Origin: Gnetum montanum
Taxonomy: Eukaryota; Streptophyta; Gnetopsida; Gnetales; Gnetaceae
NCBI GenBank assembly: GCA_015680685.1
Contig: MNCI01026969.1
Coordinates: 176,469 to 240,468, forward strand
DNA length: 64,000 nt
Reading direction: 5' to 3'
Shown here: positions 43,871 to 57,502 of the stretch, one piece after another
Layout: every line of letters begins with the position of its first letter
How positions within the stretch are numbered: the first letter of the stretch is position 1
Notes under the pieces: model-generated
What the model was told of the DNA's origin: nothing
The model's database searches: none
The model's input: the letters and a program-made list of their open reading frames with translations, nothing else
Made by a program: the position numbers and the translations under genes

Positions 43871-44800
43871 AGCACCAGCTCCCGTATTAGGCAATGTTTC
43901 CAAAATCGGCTGCAAAATGCAGTTGTAAACGCAGCGCCCACGAAACCAACGTCCAAATTCACGCAGAAAGGATTAGGGGCCTACAGAGAATGTGAGAAAA
44001 CCAGGCTCAAAGATTAGCCGCAGGGCAGGGGCATCACGCGCCACGCGAGATCCGGAATCAGCAACGAAGGAAGTAAACGTCACAGAGAACCGTGAAAAGC
44101 GCCATTGCCGCGCAGGTGGATGTGTGCACTTTCCTAATAACACATGTAAAAGGTTCGGTCCGATATTTGTGCATGTTGCCCCAAAAAACGCATTAACTTC
44201 GACTTTGAAGATTAGAATCTATTCTCATGTATGTAGAACCACTCCAATAAAAAGTGGGCCTTTATTCCTATGTACGTAGACCCACTCCAAATTTGGTTGT
44301 CTTCGTGATTATTATCTGGCATCTACTGGCATAGTTTTCTATGTTTTCTATGTTGGCGATTTAAGCCCATACATTTTTATAATAAATTTTATTTTTAGAA
44401 AGAAATCAATAAATTTAGGTATCATTTTTATTTCAGATTTATCCTTACTTGCAGAATCAGAAATTTTTGCCGATGCAAGTTGAATCAGAACACATTTATA
44501 ATAAAATTTATTTTTAAAAAGAAATTAATAGATTTAAGTATCACTCTTGCGATCTTTATTTATTAAATATAACTCGACCGGATTTACCGATTTATCTGCT
44601 TTATGACAAGACTTTAAACATTGGCCGTCCTTTGAAGCTTCAACAAGATAATTTTTTCTCTTTGAACCTTAAACACATTCTTTCTTCTTTACTGTCAGGA
44701 CTTTAAACATTGGCCATCCTTTGGAGCTTGACCAAGAGAATGCTGTCTTTCATTACTGTCAAACACTCCAACGCGCTCACCGAAAGTTGGATACTTCCAT
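43870..44800 (+). promoter_or_regulatory. GC-richer upstream region of the ankyrin gene, with direct repeats
   Basis: The interval 43870-44130 has visibly higher G+C and many CpGs, unlike the surrounding transposon sequence. Two direct repeats follow: a block starting TTTATAATAAATTTTATTTTTA (about 44377 and 44505), and a tandem copy starting GACTTTAAACATTGGCC at 44610 and 44699. The region precedes the ankyrin reading frame, so a promoter or 5' UTR role is plausible. No exact TATA or start site is assigned. Confidence 0.4.
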
Positions 44801-45065
44801 GTCTCGCAAGGAATACTTTTCAATCCTCCGATCTCTCTTCTTGACGCATAGTAGCAAAGACTACTCAACTGAGAGTCTATCACAAGCAACTGCTACTAAA
44901 TTTCAGTCTCGGGCTCTGCTCACTGCCCAGCTACTTAAACGCCAATATGCAATGCAATTGCAATTGCATGTGCAGTATAGTTGGACCAAAATGGCTGATC
45001 TACTGAAAGCCATTGCTGGAACGTTTCGGGTGCTCTCAAAGCGTCTCAGATTCGCTATCAGGAAA

Positions 45066-46595
45066 ATGGATCCCGACCTATATACAGCCTCTATGCAATC
45101 CAATTTTGAGGTTCTTACGGCAAAACTCCATGAATCATCCTTTACGATTTTGAAAAGGACTCCAAATGGAGGCACGCTGCTTCACATTTGCGATGGTGAA
45201 GGGGACGCATCGGCAGTGAGAATGATAGCCAACTGCTATGAGTTAAGTGCTCCATGGATTCAGATGCGGCCACTGATCCAGGTCAAGAATTCCAGGGGCA
45301 ACACGGCTCTTCATGAGGCTGCCGCACAATGAAACTTAGAAATGGTAAACCTTCTTCTGCAATTAAACAAAAAGCTCGCCAACAAACGCAACAACAATGG
45401 TGAGACTGCGTTATTTCTTGCGTGTGAAAATGGTAAAGCTGCAGCGGTGGAGGCAATTTTGTCCTCCGGATCCTCGTCCGCAAGGATGTTCGCTATGGCA
45501 AGTAAAGACGGTCAGAATTGCTTGCACATAGCTGCTTACAAAGGACGCATAGGTATACTATTTTCTATACCTGGTAGTCTGCTTTGGGGTTCAGAATTTA
45601 TAAAATTTGTGCACTTGCTTGCTTGTTGCAATTTGGTTTCATTATTTCTTTTGGTCCATTAAATTCAGTATTTTTTGGAGTGCTAAAATGTAAAGCAATT
45701 TGGTTCTGCGTTAATTCAATTTTACTGTCAGTTAATCTGACTAAAGCAAAATTTGGGTTAAGTGAAAGTAAATTCCAATTAAAACTGGACTTGTTCAACG
45801 AAATTGCTTGAAATTTTGGTGAATCTGTGGTTGGAGACAGAATTCAATTGAGTTTGAAGGAAATGTTCTGACAGTGCTCAGGGTTTTGCAGAGGTAATAG
45901 CACAGAAAGAAGAAAGGGTGCCAAAGTACTTGGAGAAATGCGACGACAGTGGAGCAACGCCTTTGCATTGTGCAGCGGAGGGAGGTCACAGTGAAGCAGC
46001 ACAATTCCTGGCACGCTGCAGACCTGATGTATGCTACAAATACGATAAATTGGGAAGATCCCTCATTAGGAGCAACGCAGATACCATTGAAGCCATAACC
46101 AACGAACGTCGTCCCTGACTGCATCAGCATGCTGAGCAAGTGCGGAAAGAGTATTCTTCACTACGCCGTGGAGAATGATCACATTTATTTGGTTCAGTGG
46201 CTATCTCTCAACAGACGCAATATAAACTGCGTGGGGTTGAGCGCGATAAAAAGGGCAACCAACCTTTGCATCTGGCCGCCAGAAATGGCATTGACGAAAC
46301 TGTAAATCAAAAATATTTAACTAAGATGCATTTACATTAGCGCATGAAAAATCTAACCCAAGGCAAAGAAAAAATTCAAATTTGCTTGGTTCGCTTTGCA
46401 TTGCAGAGGGTGAAGACACTGATAGAAAGATATCCGCGAGTTCAGGTGAATGGGATAAACAGGGAAGGGTTCAGAGCAGTGGACCTCATTTACAGCAGCC
46501 GCAACAGATCCAAGGAGTGTGCGCTCAAAGCGAAACGCTACCTGCAATGTGCAGGGGCGCTGGTAGGCCATGATGAGGAAAGCCCAAAGACGTGA
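45066..46595 (+). pseudogene. Ankyrin-repeat protein gene, three exons, disrupted
   Basis: The start MDPDLYTASMQSNFEVL at 45066 is the usual opening of plant ankyrin-repeat proteins of the ACD6/ITN1 type. Repeats follow: TPNGGTLLHICDGEGD, NSRGNTALHEAAAQ, NNGETALFLACENGKAAAVEAIL, DGQNCLHIAAYKGRI, then exon 2 SGATPLHCAAEGGHSEAAQFL. Exon 1 ends at 45553 (ATAG|GTATAC). Exon 2 is 45892-46301, with acceptor TTTTGCAG. Exon 3 is 46407-46595 (VKTLIERYPRVQVNGINREGF..). Both introns join in frame. Damage: TGA at 45330-45332 where a Gly codon is expected, and frame changes within exon 2 near 46100 and 46235. No C-terminal PGG or membrane segment follows, so the gene is also short. An in-frame upstream extension to 44721 lacks clear homology. 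Confidence 0.8.
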
Positions 46596-48875
<2,280 letters not shown>

Positions 48876-49600
48876 GGTTCACAGGCGTTACGGAAACAAC
48901 GTCCTGAAATTTCGAGATCCAAATTGCTAAAGCATAAATAAGAAGCCTGAAAATGCAGAGCACGCAAGAAGCACCAATTCAAAGGAGGAAAAGGCCGCGT
49001 TGCTTCTGAAAAGAAGATGCCGAACAAAGTTGAAATTGAAAATAGCAAACGATACTCAGAACCTCCACGTGGAAGATGCAACCTTTCGCCAACCGCCGCG
49101 GAATAACAACTTTTTTCAGCTACCGCAGAGCATAGGCTTTCAAGAAACGAAAGAGGAGGAACAAAAAAACACAACAACAACAACAACAAAAAACGAAATC
49201 AATATATCTTTTGCTCAAAGAGAAATGCTTCTACTATTTCACCTCTTTCTTTCTCCTTTCCGTTTCACGGCAGAGGTAATCTGTGAAAAGTTCTTACAGA
49301 TCCAACAATGGCGGAAACTCGCCTAATTGTTGTTGCATATGCATTTGCTTCTCACGTTTTCTGGACACTCAACGCGCTTTTCCTTGGCTCTTTGCACAGC
49401 GAAGCAGATTTTGTTGCTTGACCTCTCACACCGGATATTGCAGAGTTGGAATATGCCCGTTTCTCTCTAATTTTTAAATGAGAGAATTCTAGAATCTCCA
49501 ATTGTCCTGGGCTATACGCGAAAAAGAACCAGGTTCTTTCTGCTTTTGTCGGTGGCGTGAAAAATGCAAGCATGCACTTGGACTTGAATAATGTTCAACG
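48876..49600 (-). promoter_or_regulatory. Upstream region of the deaminase gene
   Basis: It is GC-richer than the surroundings and free of recognisable transposon sequence. It includes an (AAC)n microsatellite at about 49170-49190 and a GATATATTGATT sequence on the minus strand near 49205 that could serve as a TATA region. No start site can be fixed from sequence alone. Confidence 0.35.
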
Positions 49601-50076
49601 GATGTATTCCACTATCATCATCTATCGGCTAAAAGTGGGGCTGTTGATTGCCAGACTCTGCCGAGGAGGATAAGTCAAATTCGGAAAGCTACGTCCCATG
49701 CATTTTCTGTAAGCTTTCTACGGATCGGGCGATAATCCTGACTCATGCACGATTTAAACGACTTGTTTTTCCTTTTTTTTATTTTTTTTTTCTATTTTAT
49801 GTTTTGTATACGCATAACAAGATGATTCGGTTGCTTCTATCTATGTTTGTAACAGTGTTTTTAAGTTCGAAGGTGGAGCACAGGTAAACCTCCTAGTGCA
49901 ATGTATGTAAGTCAGATTGGCCTATCGCCTGCGCTCTAAAAAACTTGTCACTTAGAACAATTCTCCATAATGTTAAATATGGTGTATTATAAAAGGATTC
50001 TATTAAAACACGACTCTTATCTTTTTTTTTTATAAAAGTAAATTAAAACTTAAACCAAATTTACCGTTTTTACATT
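49601..50076. other. Unassigned spacer
   Basis: There is no gene. T-rich runs lie at 49770-49800 and 50022-50032; nothing else is recognised. Confidence 0.35.
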
Positions 50077-50640
50077 GAGCAAAAAGAAGCACATCTTAAT
50101 GAGCAAAAAGAAGCACACCTTAATGAGTTAAGAGGCATACAACTATATTGTTTTGCCCTATCAAATAACATATATACTTTATTAAAGATGGAGAAGATTT
50201 GAATTTTCAAAAAAAAATTTAATCCATAACTCAATGTTACTTGCTTGGATTGAACTTGTGACATGGAGTTTCTATGCCAAGGCTCTTACCACTAAGGTAA
50301 CACCTTATTTGATTAGATGAGTTACAATCATCTACAATAAAAATTTGTATGAATGGTGATCATGAAAAAAGGAGTAGATTGATAAGATGATTTAAAGGTG
50401 TACAACCAAGTTATTTCGCCTTATAAGGCCTTATCAAGTAATGCATCAATATCATTGTTTTGTTAAGGATTGAAATGGATGAGCTACGATTACTTATACT
50501 ATATATTGAATTAGGGTTGAATGAGTTAAAAGGGCATAAACTGAACATGTGACTTACCACATGAGTTAGAGGTATACAACCAAGTTATTTAGCATTGTTA
50601 AATAATACATCAACATCATTTTGCTTAAGATACCAATAAT
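50077..50640. repeat. Local tandem and dispersed direct repeats
   Basis: A 24-bp unit GAGCAAAAAGAAGCACAYCT.. is repeated head to tail at 50077-50100 and 50101-50124. A longer, worn unit beginning near 'rggyrtacaacyaa' and containing 'atcaatatcattgttttg' or similar occurs near 50126, 50393 and 50567. It may derive from decayed tandem array or LTR material. Confidence 0.5.
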
Positions 50641-51160
50641 TGTTAGGTGTAGTTAAAAGACATGTCATAATGGTTAATAAGATGGTTTAAAACCTTAGCA
50701 AACGACTCCATGTATACTAGCTCTCACTCCACAAACATCGACAAGAGCCCATGCATTTGCAATTAGATCACACCATCTACATTGATGGTAGGAGGCCAAG
50801 GAACAATTCTCATTGACATCCTTGACATGGTGGATAACCATGTCAAAGCTGCTATTGGCAATGTACTCTCACTTTCATTGGATGGCCAACTATTGGCTCA
50901 GCATGACACCCCTCAAGCTATGATACACGTGGACCATATGCTAAAGAACATCCTTGTTGATAGTCCCATGAAGGACATTCCTATATGTACATCCATGCCT
51001 CACCCTAACTACAATTGTGAAACTATCCCCCACAACCACCCCCACTACCCCTAGCCTTGAGAATGGCCACTTATTTACCCATAATTGAACTATTGAACTC
51101 TCCACCTACTAAACATCCTTACACTCAGTTTGGCCCTAAGCAAATTTTTCAACATGGCCT

Positions 51161-51394
51161 TAGGGTTCCTTCAAGTTCAACCAACAAAGCTAAAAGACAA
51201 CCGTGAGGGTATGCCCTTTCTCCCATACAAGGTGTGTGCTCCTCCTTCTCCCAAACTTTTATACATACTAGAACTTGCAATAGGTTTTTAGGGTTTCTTT
51301 AGGTTCAACCAACGAAGCTAAAAGACAACAGTCCCTTTCTCCCATACAAGGTGTGCTCCTCCTCCCAAACTTTTATACATACTAGAACTTGCAA
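51161..51394. repeat. Tandem duplication of about 110-120 bp
   Basis: Copies at 51161-51280 and 51289-51394 share GTTCAACCAACRAAGCTAAA, CTTTCTCCCATACAAGGTGT and CTTTTATACATACTAGAACTTGCAA with short internal deletions in the second copy. The high similarity suggests a fairly recent event. Confidence 0.8.
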
Positions 51395-51842
51395 CTAGCC
51401 TATCATTGCATCATGAGAGAAAGCAACTAAGCTTGAAAACATATGGACAAAATGAGGAAGGAGAAGGCTGTTGTCAAATGAGAAAGCCTTCCTAAGGTCA
51501 AAGGTTGCACAAAATCTGGATGATTTTTTTCATGCTAATAAATAAATTCAAAATTTCTGAGATGCCAAGAATAATAAAAATAAATAATTAAATAATTAAA
51601 AAATCCACCAAATTCAGTTGAAGTTGGGAAAGTAGCCTCACCCATCAAATAAAACATAACCACATAATACAAACAATTCCGTAAATCAATAATTTGCTGA
51701 ACACCCTAAAGAGTAGCTATTAAATTTTAGCAGTGAATTGATAAAGAAACCCAGTGAAAGCATTTCTGAAAGTTTGTTATAATATCCATTTAGAAATGTT
51801 GCAGATTATTAACAATTTAAAAACCCAAAATTTAACTCCACC

Positions 51843-52602
51843 AACCTTCTAATGGGAGGAATGGGATCAGCATTCTGGAAAACCATGTTTTGACAGCAGC
51901 AAAAACCTCTTCACTTGCTACCACAACTGCCCCAAATCATCTGATGTTGCCATTTTGCACTCTGTAAGCTTCTTTAGTTGCCATGGACATGAATTTCAGG
52001 CCCAATCTTGAATATGAATTAGAAACCCAGATAAAAGAATCATCACTCAGAGCTTCAATGGTATCCTTTCAGAAAGATCTGGTAAGGACAGTGTTAAAGC
52101 CTAACCTCTTTTCAAGTGACTGCCGGCTCAAACCCACATTTTCCAACTTGATAAACAAGCACTAATACAATGGAAATTGAGATATTCAGAAAAATTCAAA
52201 ACTAATAGAACTTCTTGTATAAAACAAAATGAGTCAAAACAGCATTTGTTTCGTTAGAAGGCAGTAAATGCAAGCAATATTGACTTTTAATTATATTTTG
52301 CAACTGGGACTGTTATTTAAAACTGGAAATATCAGGGGAATCTTATTTCAGTTTTTCCCCGAATCAGGAATAGCCAAAAAAATGAAAGAGAAAAGGAACC
52401 TTTATCAGGAAGGAGAAATGAAAAATGTAATCCTAACCCATGCAAACTTTCCTAACTCAAAGAACAGACCCATTTTTCTGGTCGTGATCAAACTGTAGAA
52501 CACAAACTTGATTGGGTAATAATATCGTAATTGTGTGGATGGAGGAATGGTATTAGAATAAGTCAATAAACTAAGCATTCACTTACCGTCTGAATCGTCC
52601 AT
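51843..52602 (-). pseudogene. Second, decayed copy of the deaminase 5' exons
   Basis: A minus-strand segment at about 52008-51843 reads LKFMSMATKEAYRVQNGN, then FGAVVVASEEV. It aligns with exon 3 of the upstream-facing gene at 48349-48159 ([29 protein letters not shown]), with a stop between and a later frame change. The nucleotide alignment continues through the segment equivalent to HAE, which is destroyed. An ATG exon of 16 nt at 52602-52587 (MDDSD, donor GTAAGT) matches exon 1 in size class and phase. Exon 2 is not convincingly found. The two copies share orientation and lie 3.7 kb apart, a tandem duplication. Confidence 0.65.
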
Positions 52603-53811
52603 TTGTTTAATCCCGGAAGCAAATGGCAATAGAAAAACCCATAAGATTGGTGATGATCACGACCAGCCAAAAAGCTCTGTTACTTGAGTTTGGAATGCTG
52701 TAAACGGACAAAAACACTCAGGTTAGGAAAGTTGGGAAATAACAGGAATAAGAATATGCATAAAGACGTTAACAGTGTTACAGATAAGGCTATCTCGGTA
52801 TGAAATTATACATAATGCGTTGATAGTGATGTTCATGCCTGTTAGAGAGACTTGCGTAAACCATACTTCTTTACGTATAGACCGTCGAATGCTACAAAGT
52901 AAGTATGCTGTTTGTTGGGCTGATTTCTTTGCATTTGATATTATGGTAGCGTAGCGTAAAACAGCGATTAAATTGAATGCAATTTGGTGGATATTGCTGG
53001 ATATTATGTTAGTGAATCAGCGTGTTAAGCATAGCAACTGTAGAGAGAGATAAGGTTGCACATTGGGAAATCACAAGTATATCTAATGATGTCAAATACA
53101 ACAATTTTCAATGATCAAATTGTTTCGTCACCAATGCCTTGAGGCTTGCCTTTATGCCTTTTACCTTATCTTAGGGTATATATTTCACATCATTAGATAG
53201 GTGGCTTGAGTGTTAGTTTATTGCTTTGTTAGATAAAGAGATTGTCATTATCATTATATTTTTCTATTATTTTTTTGTCTTTTCATTGTTATTTCATAAA
53301 TGTTGAAAGTGATGTAAATGTTGTAAAGGTAAGGACCATCTTCCTTATTAATAATTAATTTTTCTTTCTTGATTTTTCAAAATATCATTTGTAAGGTTGA
53401 ACACCTAAGTAGATATCCCTAAAGTCTAAAAGTATTTCTTTCCAATATTGCATTTTGTATTTTCTAGTTAGTGTTAACAAAAATAAAATTGATAATAACC
53501 AAAGATAAATTTTGAAGGGAATGGTATGCTTAACATTAAGTATAAAACATTAAAAAAACATGGAAAATAAAAACTATTCAATTTTAAGAATGTCTACTCA
53601 TGTCTACAACTTTACAATTTATGATTTTAGAAAATCGAGAGAATAAAATTACTTTTAATAAAATTAGAAGGGAGAATGGGCTCTACTCTAACACTATTTA
53701 CATCACTTTTAATATACATGCAAAAACTTAAAATAGTAAAAAGACTTGAGGTAGCAATACAAAGTTGTGGCAAAATACCAATATATTCTACATCCCTAAT
53801 ACTTTGCTACT
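52603..53811. other. Unassigned spacer upstream of the deaminase pseudogene
   Basis: No gene was recognised. Part of the first few hundred bases may be the former promoter of the pseudogene; the rest is AT-rich. Confidence 0.35.
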
Positions 53812-54632
53812 TGATGAAGTGTCCTCTAACTAGCTATGTCAAATGGTATGCGTTGACGCAACCCCATCAACACATGGTCGTTGATGCAGTCAAGCCTATA
53901 TAAATACATGCACCAATCACATTTATGGCACCATGTGTCAATAGCATAGCAAAGCCCTTGTAGTTTGCCTTTACTAGAGTTAGAATATTTTCCTTTGAGT
54001 GCCCAAAGTGTGAGTGAAAGAGGTTGTATAGAACTTTATTTAAGCACGATGTACTTGAGCACATTGGCATAAATGACAATAAAGTTGAGATTTTTGGCAT
54101 TCATTGTAGCACTTGGATTAGCTTAATATTTCTTACCATCACTTTACTTTAAATGCATTTTACATTCCATGTCACAATAATTAACGTCATTAATCATGAA
54201 CACATAAGTACAACTACTTCAAACATAACATATAATGCTTGGTAATCCTAGCAATGGCCATTTGGTATGCTCAATAATCATCACTTGGTAGCCTAGTAGC
54301 ATTAATATTAGTTTAGAATGTGTACAGTAAGTGGGTACAACTACTTATGTTAGGGTAGTTAGCCCTTAGAACAAGTTAGGTAGTTAAAATAATTAATTGT
54401 TAAATATTCATCTTCCCACATAGGACTTAAGATAAAAAATATAAAACTATAAATAAAAAAAATATCATATACCTTGACTCACATTTAACCATACACAAAG
54501 CATACACAAGTGTGAGTTAGGAAGATAACAATCACATAACTCTTTGGTTCATAGTCTTTGACTATGGACAAACTTAACAACTAAGTCCACGAAATTTGAC
54601 TAGATCGCTAGTACATACTTGTGATTTATATG

Positions 54633-55338
54633 TGATGAATTGTGTTTTGCCTAGCCCCAATATTGGATCCTCGATATCGGGTACGTGATATCGTAGCCTA
54701 TATAACAATATCGAAGACACGATATTGTGATTCTTGTGTAGGCTTATAAATACCACATTTAGGCGCATAGGAAGGGGAGTTAGTAAGTATAGGAGTAGAG
54801 TCTTTTTGTTCATTTTTAGTCCATTTCAATTCTTTCCCCAGTGCATGCTTGCAATGTGATGATTGTAATTGTACGGAACCTTTATTCGAGTGTGATGTAC
54901 TTGGACATGCACATGATTGGCAATAATGATTGAGATTACTCCATCATTGCAGCATTCACTTAGTTTTAACTTCTTAATTATTATTTTTATTTATTATTTT
55001 CTTAATTAATATTTATTTACCATCATTNGATGATTAAGGAAGGATGCTCATCGCACTTAGGCTAGCTTAGACTTCATTTCCTATTGCTTGTTAATTCAAT
55101 TTAAATTATTTTCCATTGTCTCTAGGAGTAGCCTAGTGTTAGAGTCATATCATATGCCTCACTCTGGACTAAACCATATGTAACAAAGCAAATACTAGTC
55201 CAAGTGGGAAGACAACAAACTACGATCAACGTGTAACTATCTAGATGCCATAACTAGTCCATTTGTGGAGTTCAACCAGATCATGTGTGAACGCTTGTAT
55301 TCATATGGTTGAGTATAGGGGTACCTAGCTGCTCATCA
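54633..55338 (+). repeat. 5' LTR of E2 (short, contains an N)
   Basis: 706 bp. The GATATC/AATATC array is at 54659-54735 and TATAAATA at 54745-54752. It ends GCTCATCA. The base at 55028 is N, and the repeat block seen at about 59890-60050 of the 3' LTR is absent here. Confidence 0.88.
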
Positions 55339-55339
55339 T

Positions 55340-55357
55340 TAGCACCGTTGCAGGGGA
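55340..55357 (+). other. Primer binding site of E2 (tRNA-Asp type)
   Basis: TAGCACCGTTGCAGGGGA follows the 5' LTR by one base and differs from the tRNA-Asp complement TGGCGCCGTTGCCGGGGA at three positions. Confidence 0.75.
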
Positions 55358-55468
55358 TGGTGCTAGTAATTTAGATTAGTTACATCACCCAAGATCACTA
55401 TGACAAAGCCTTAATGATATATCTTTTACAAAAATTAATTGCAAATAAATCACACACGATTCACAACA

Positions 55469-57502
55469 ATTTCTCTCTCACAAAACTATGACAACGCAAC
55501 AACTAGTAAGGCAATTCATTGGAGAACCAATGAATTATATGATGATGAAGATGAAGTTTGGAGTACTCAATCTTATGCAGGGGTCTCCTATGTACATAAT
55601 CGAAGACAATATCATCCCAATTCATAATTCCATAACCTACCTAGTGACGACGAACCCATGCTGGCCACTAAGAGCCTAATGCATATACAAGAGGCTATTC
55701 GAATATCCCGTAGGCATTGCAAGGAAAGCCGTCTACCCATGCTTGATTTAAACAACTTTCCCAAGTTTTCAGGAGGCTATGATTTAGATCCGCAACATCA
55801 TTTACAAGCCTTCCCTGATGCTTGTGTATGGAATAATATTGATAATGGGTGGCCAAAACTTAAGCTCTTTCCTATGACACTTGTTGGCCAAGCAAAAGTT
55901 TGGTACAAGTCCTTAAGACCAAAATCAATTTGATGTTGGCCGAGAATGGTAGAACTCTTTAATGAAAGATATCAAACCCATGCAAGAGTGTCAACCTTGA
56001 GGAAACAAATCCAAGAATGAAAACAAGCACAACATGAACCCTTGGACATGGCCTTAGAAAGATATTATTCGTTGTTAAACAATTGCCTAGGCCATGGATT
56101 CTCTGAGAAAAGGCTAATGTACCATATCATGGATGGGCTCCGTAATGAAACAAAGGAAACCTTAGGGATGCGCCCCCAAGGTCAACTATACAAGCTACAA
56201 ACCCATCAATTCGAAGAGCTTATTAAGCGAGTAGCAAAAGAAGAAGGAGAAATGGCTAAATGGGAGAATGTTGAAAGCTCTCAATGGGACCAAAATCTTG
56301 AATTAGCAAAGGTCCATGATCATGAAGAGGAGAAATCAACTCACCTCAAGGAGGTGGAATCATCTTTGCCAATACTACAATCACTAGATGAAATTGAGGC
56401 AAAGATCAATAAGATGACAGAATGGGTACACGAAAAATGTGGTGAATATGCCAACACTATTAGAGGTAGAACCATGACAAACCAAGAAATAGGACAGAAC
56501 ACCACTAGACAATCGGAAAGAAGGGTTGAAGAGAATAAGGATAAGAACTCAACTACCAATCATATGTATCAATGTAATATTTGCCTATATGATCACCCCA
56601 AAGGTTAATGCCCAATCTTGTTACATTCACATGAGCATTGGGGAGGAATGTTACATCTAGAGTTCGTACAAAAATACCATGTTCAACCACAGTGGCAAAA
56701 ACCCCGGAGGCCACCATTAATCTGGTCACACCCTTCATACCATCCAAACTCAAGCGCTTATTATGTTCAACATCTTATTTCCCAAACTATGTCAACATCC
56801 TCTATTTCACCACATCATTATCATTCTCTTAAGTATTATCAACCCATGTCCTCTCCAACAAGATCACCACCTCATGTTCCTTGCACTTCTCCTTGCCCTC
56901 AATATTCTCATCATTCACCTCCTTCTACATTGCCACTAGTTGTGTCAAAAGGTTTTGCACCACAACATCAACCCATGAACGTTATTTGTACTACTACTAT
57001 CAACAGCAGTGGAGGCCCTCCACAACATCAAAAGTGTCCTTTCTTTAGGCATGACCATAGGAAGAGACAACACGGTTCTAAAACCATTGTATCAACCAAC
57101 TCAGCACAAGTCCAACATTGTGATGCACCTTTTCCTTCGAACTCAACACCTCTTGCTACCTTAATAGGGCCACCAATCAACACTCCAACAACCATGCAGA
57201 CCAATGAATATAACAACGTGGGGAGACATATTGATCCTTGCATATTGTCTTATGGTCATGGGTGCCATGGTGGGTCAACTTCTTATCACATGACCACATC
57301 TTATAATCTACCCCACTATGACTACTTTAATCAAGTGTGTGCATCCTAATCTAGGTACATTCTAGCCACCACATCAAAAGATGCCTAGTGGTTTGGACAT
57401 GACTAGACTCCAATATTTCCAACATGCATGGATCTGCATTTTCCATTTATTAATTCTAGCCATGCTCAAAAGTTTAGTTATGGGGGATATCCTCCATTCT
57501 AA
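55469..57502 (+). pseudogene. gag of E2, single frame of 678 codons with stops
   Basis: The best-preserved gag in the window. The start codon is worn (ATT where R has ATG, 55469). In order: WRTNELYDDED, SRRHCKESRLPMLDLNNFP, FSGGYDLDPQHHLQAF, KLFPMTLVGQAKVWY, LERYYSLLNNCLGHGFSE, a KRVAKEEGEMAKWENVE helix, and the knuckle start CNICLYDHPKG (to 56605). TAA at 56606-56608 cuts the knuckle before its last Cys, as in E1. The frame continues with CPILLHSHEHW and a tail rich in Pro, Ser, His and Tyr, containing PQHQKCPFFRHDHRK (about 57020-57065). It closes FSYGGYPPF at 57502. About seven stops and no net frameshift are seen. Confidence 0.85.

Noticed and set aside
49000-49326. Plus-strand ORF of 108 codons
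   Set aside because: It runs through an (AAC)n microsatellite and the likely promoter of the deaminase gene; no motif.
50782-51054. ORF of 90 codons with an apparent LSLSLDGQLL segment
   Set aside because: No family recognised, no neighbouring exon signals and no second copy; not enough to call a gene.
51983-52165. Plus-strand ORF starting MDMNF
   Set aside because: It is antisense to the decayed deaminase exon 3, which explains the open frame.
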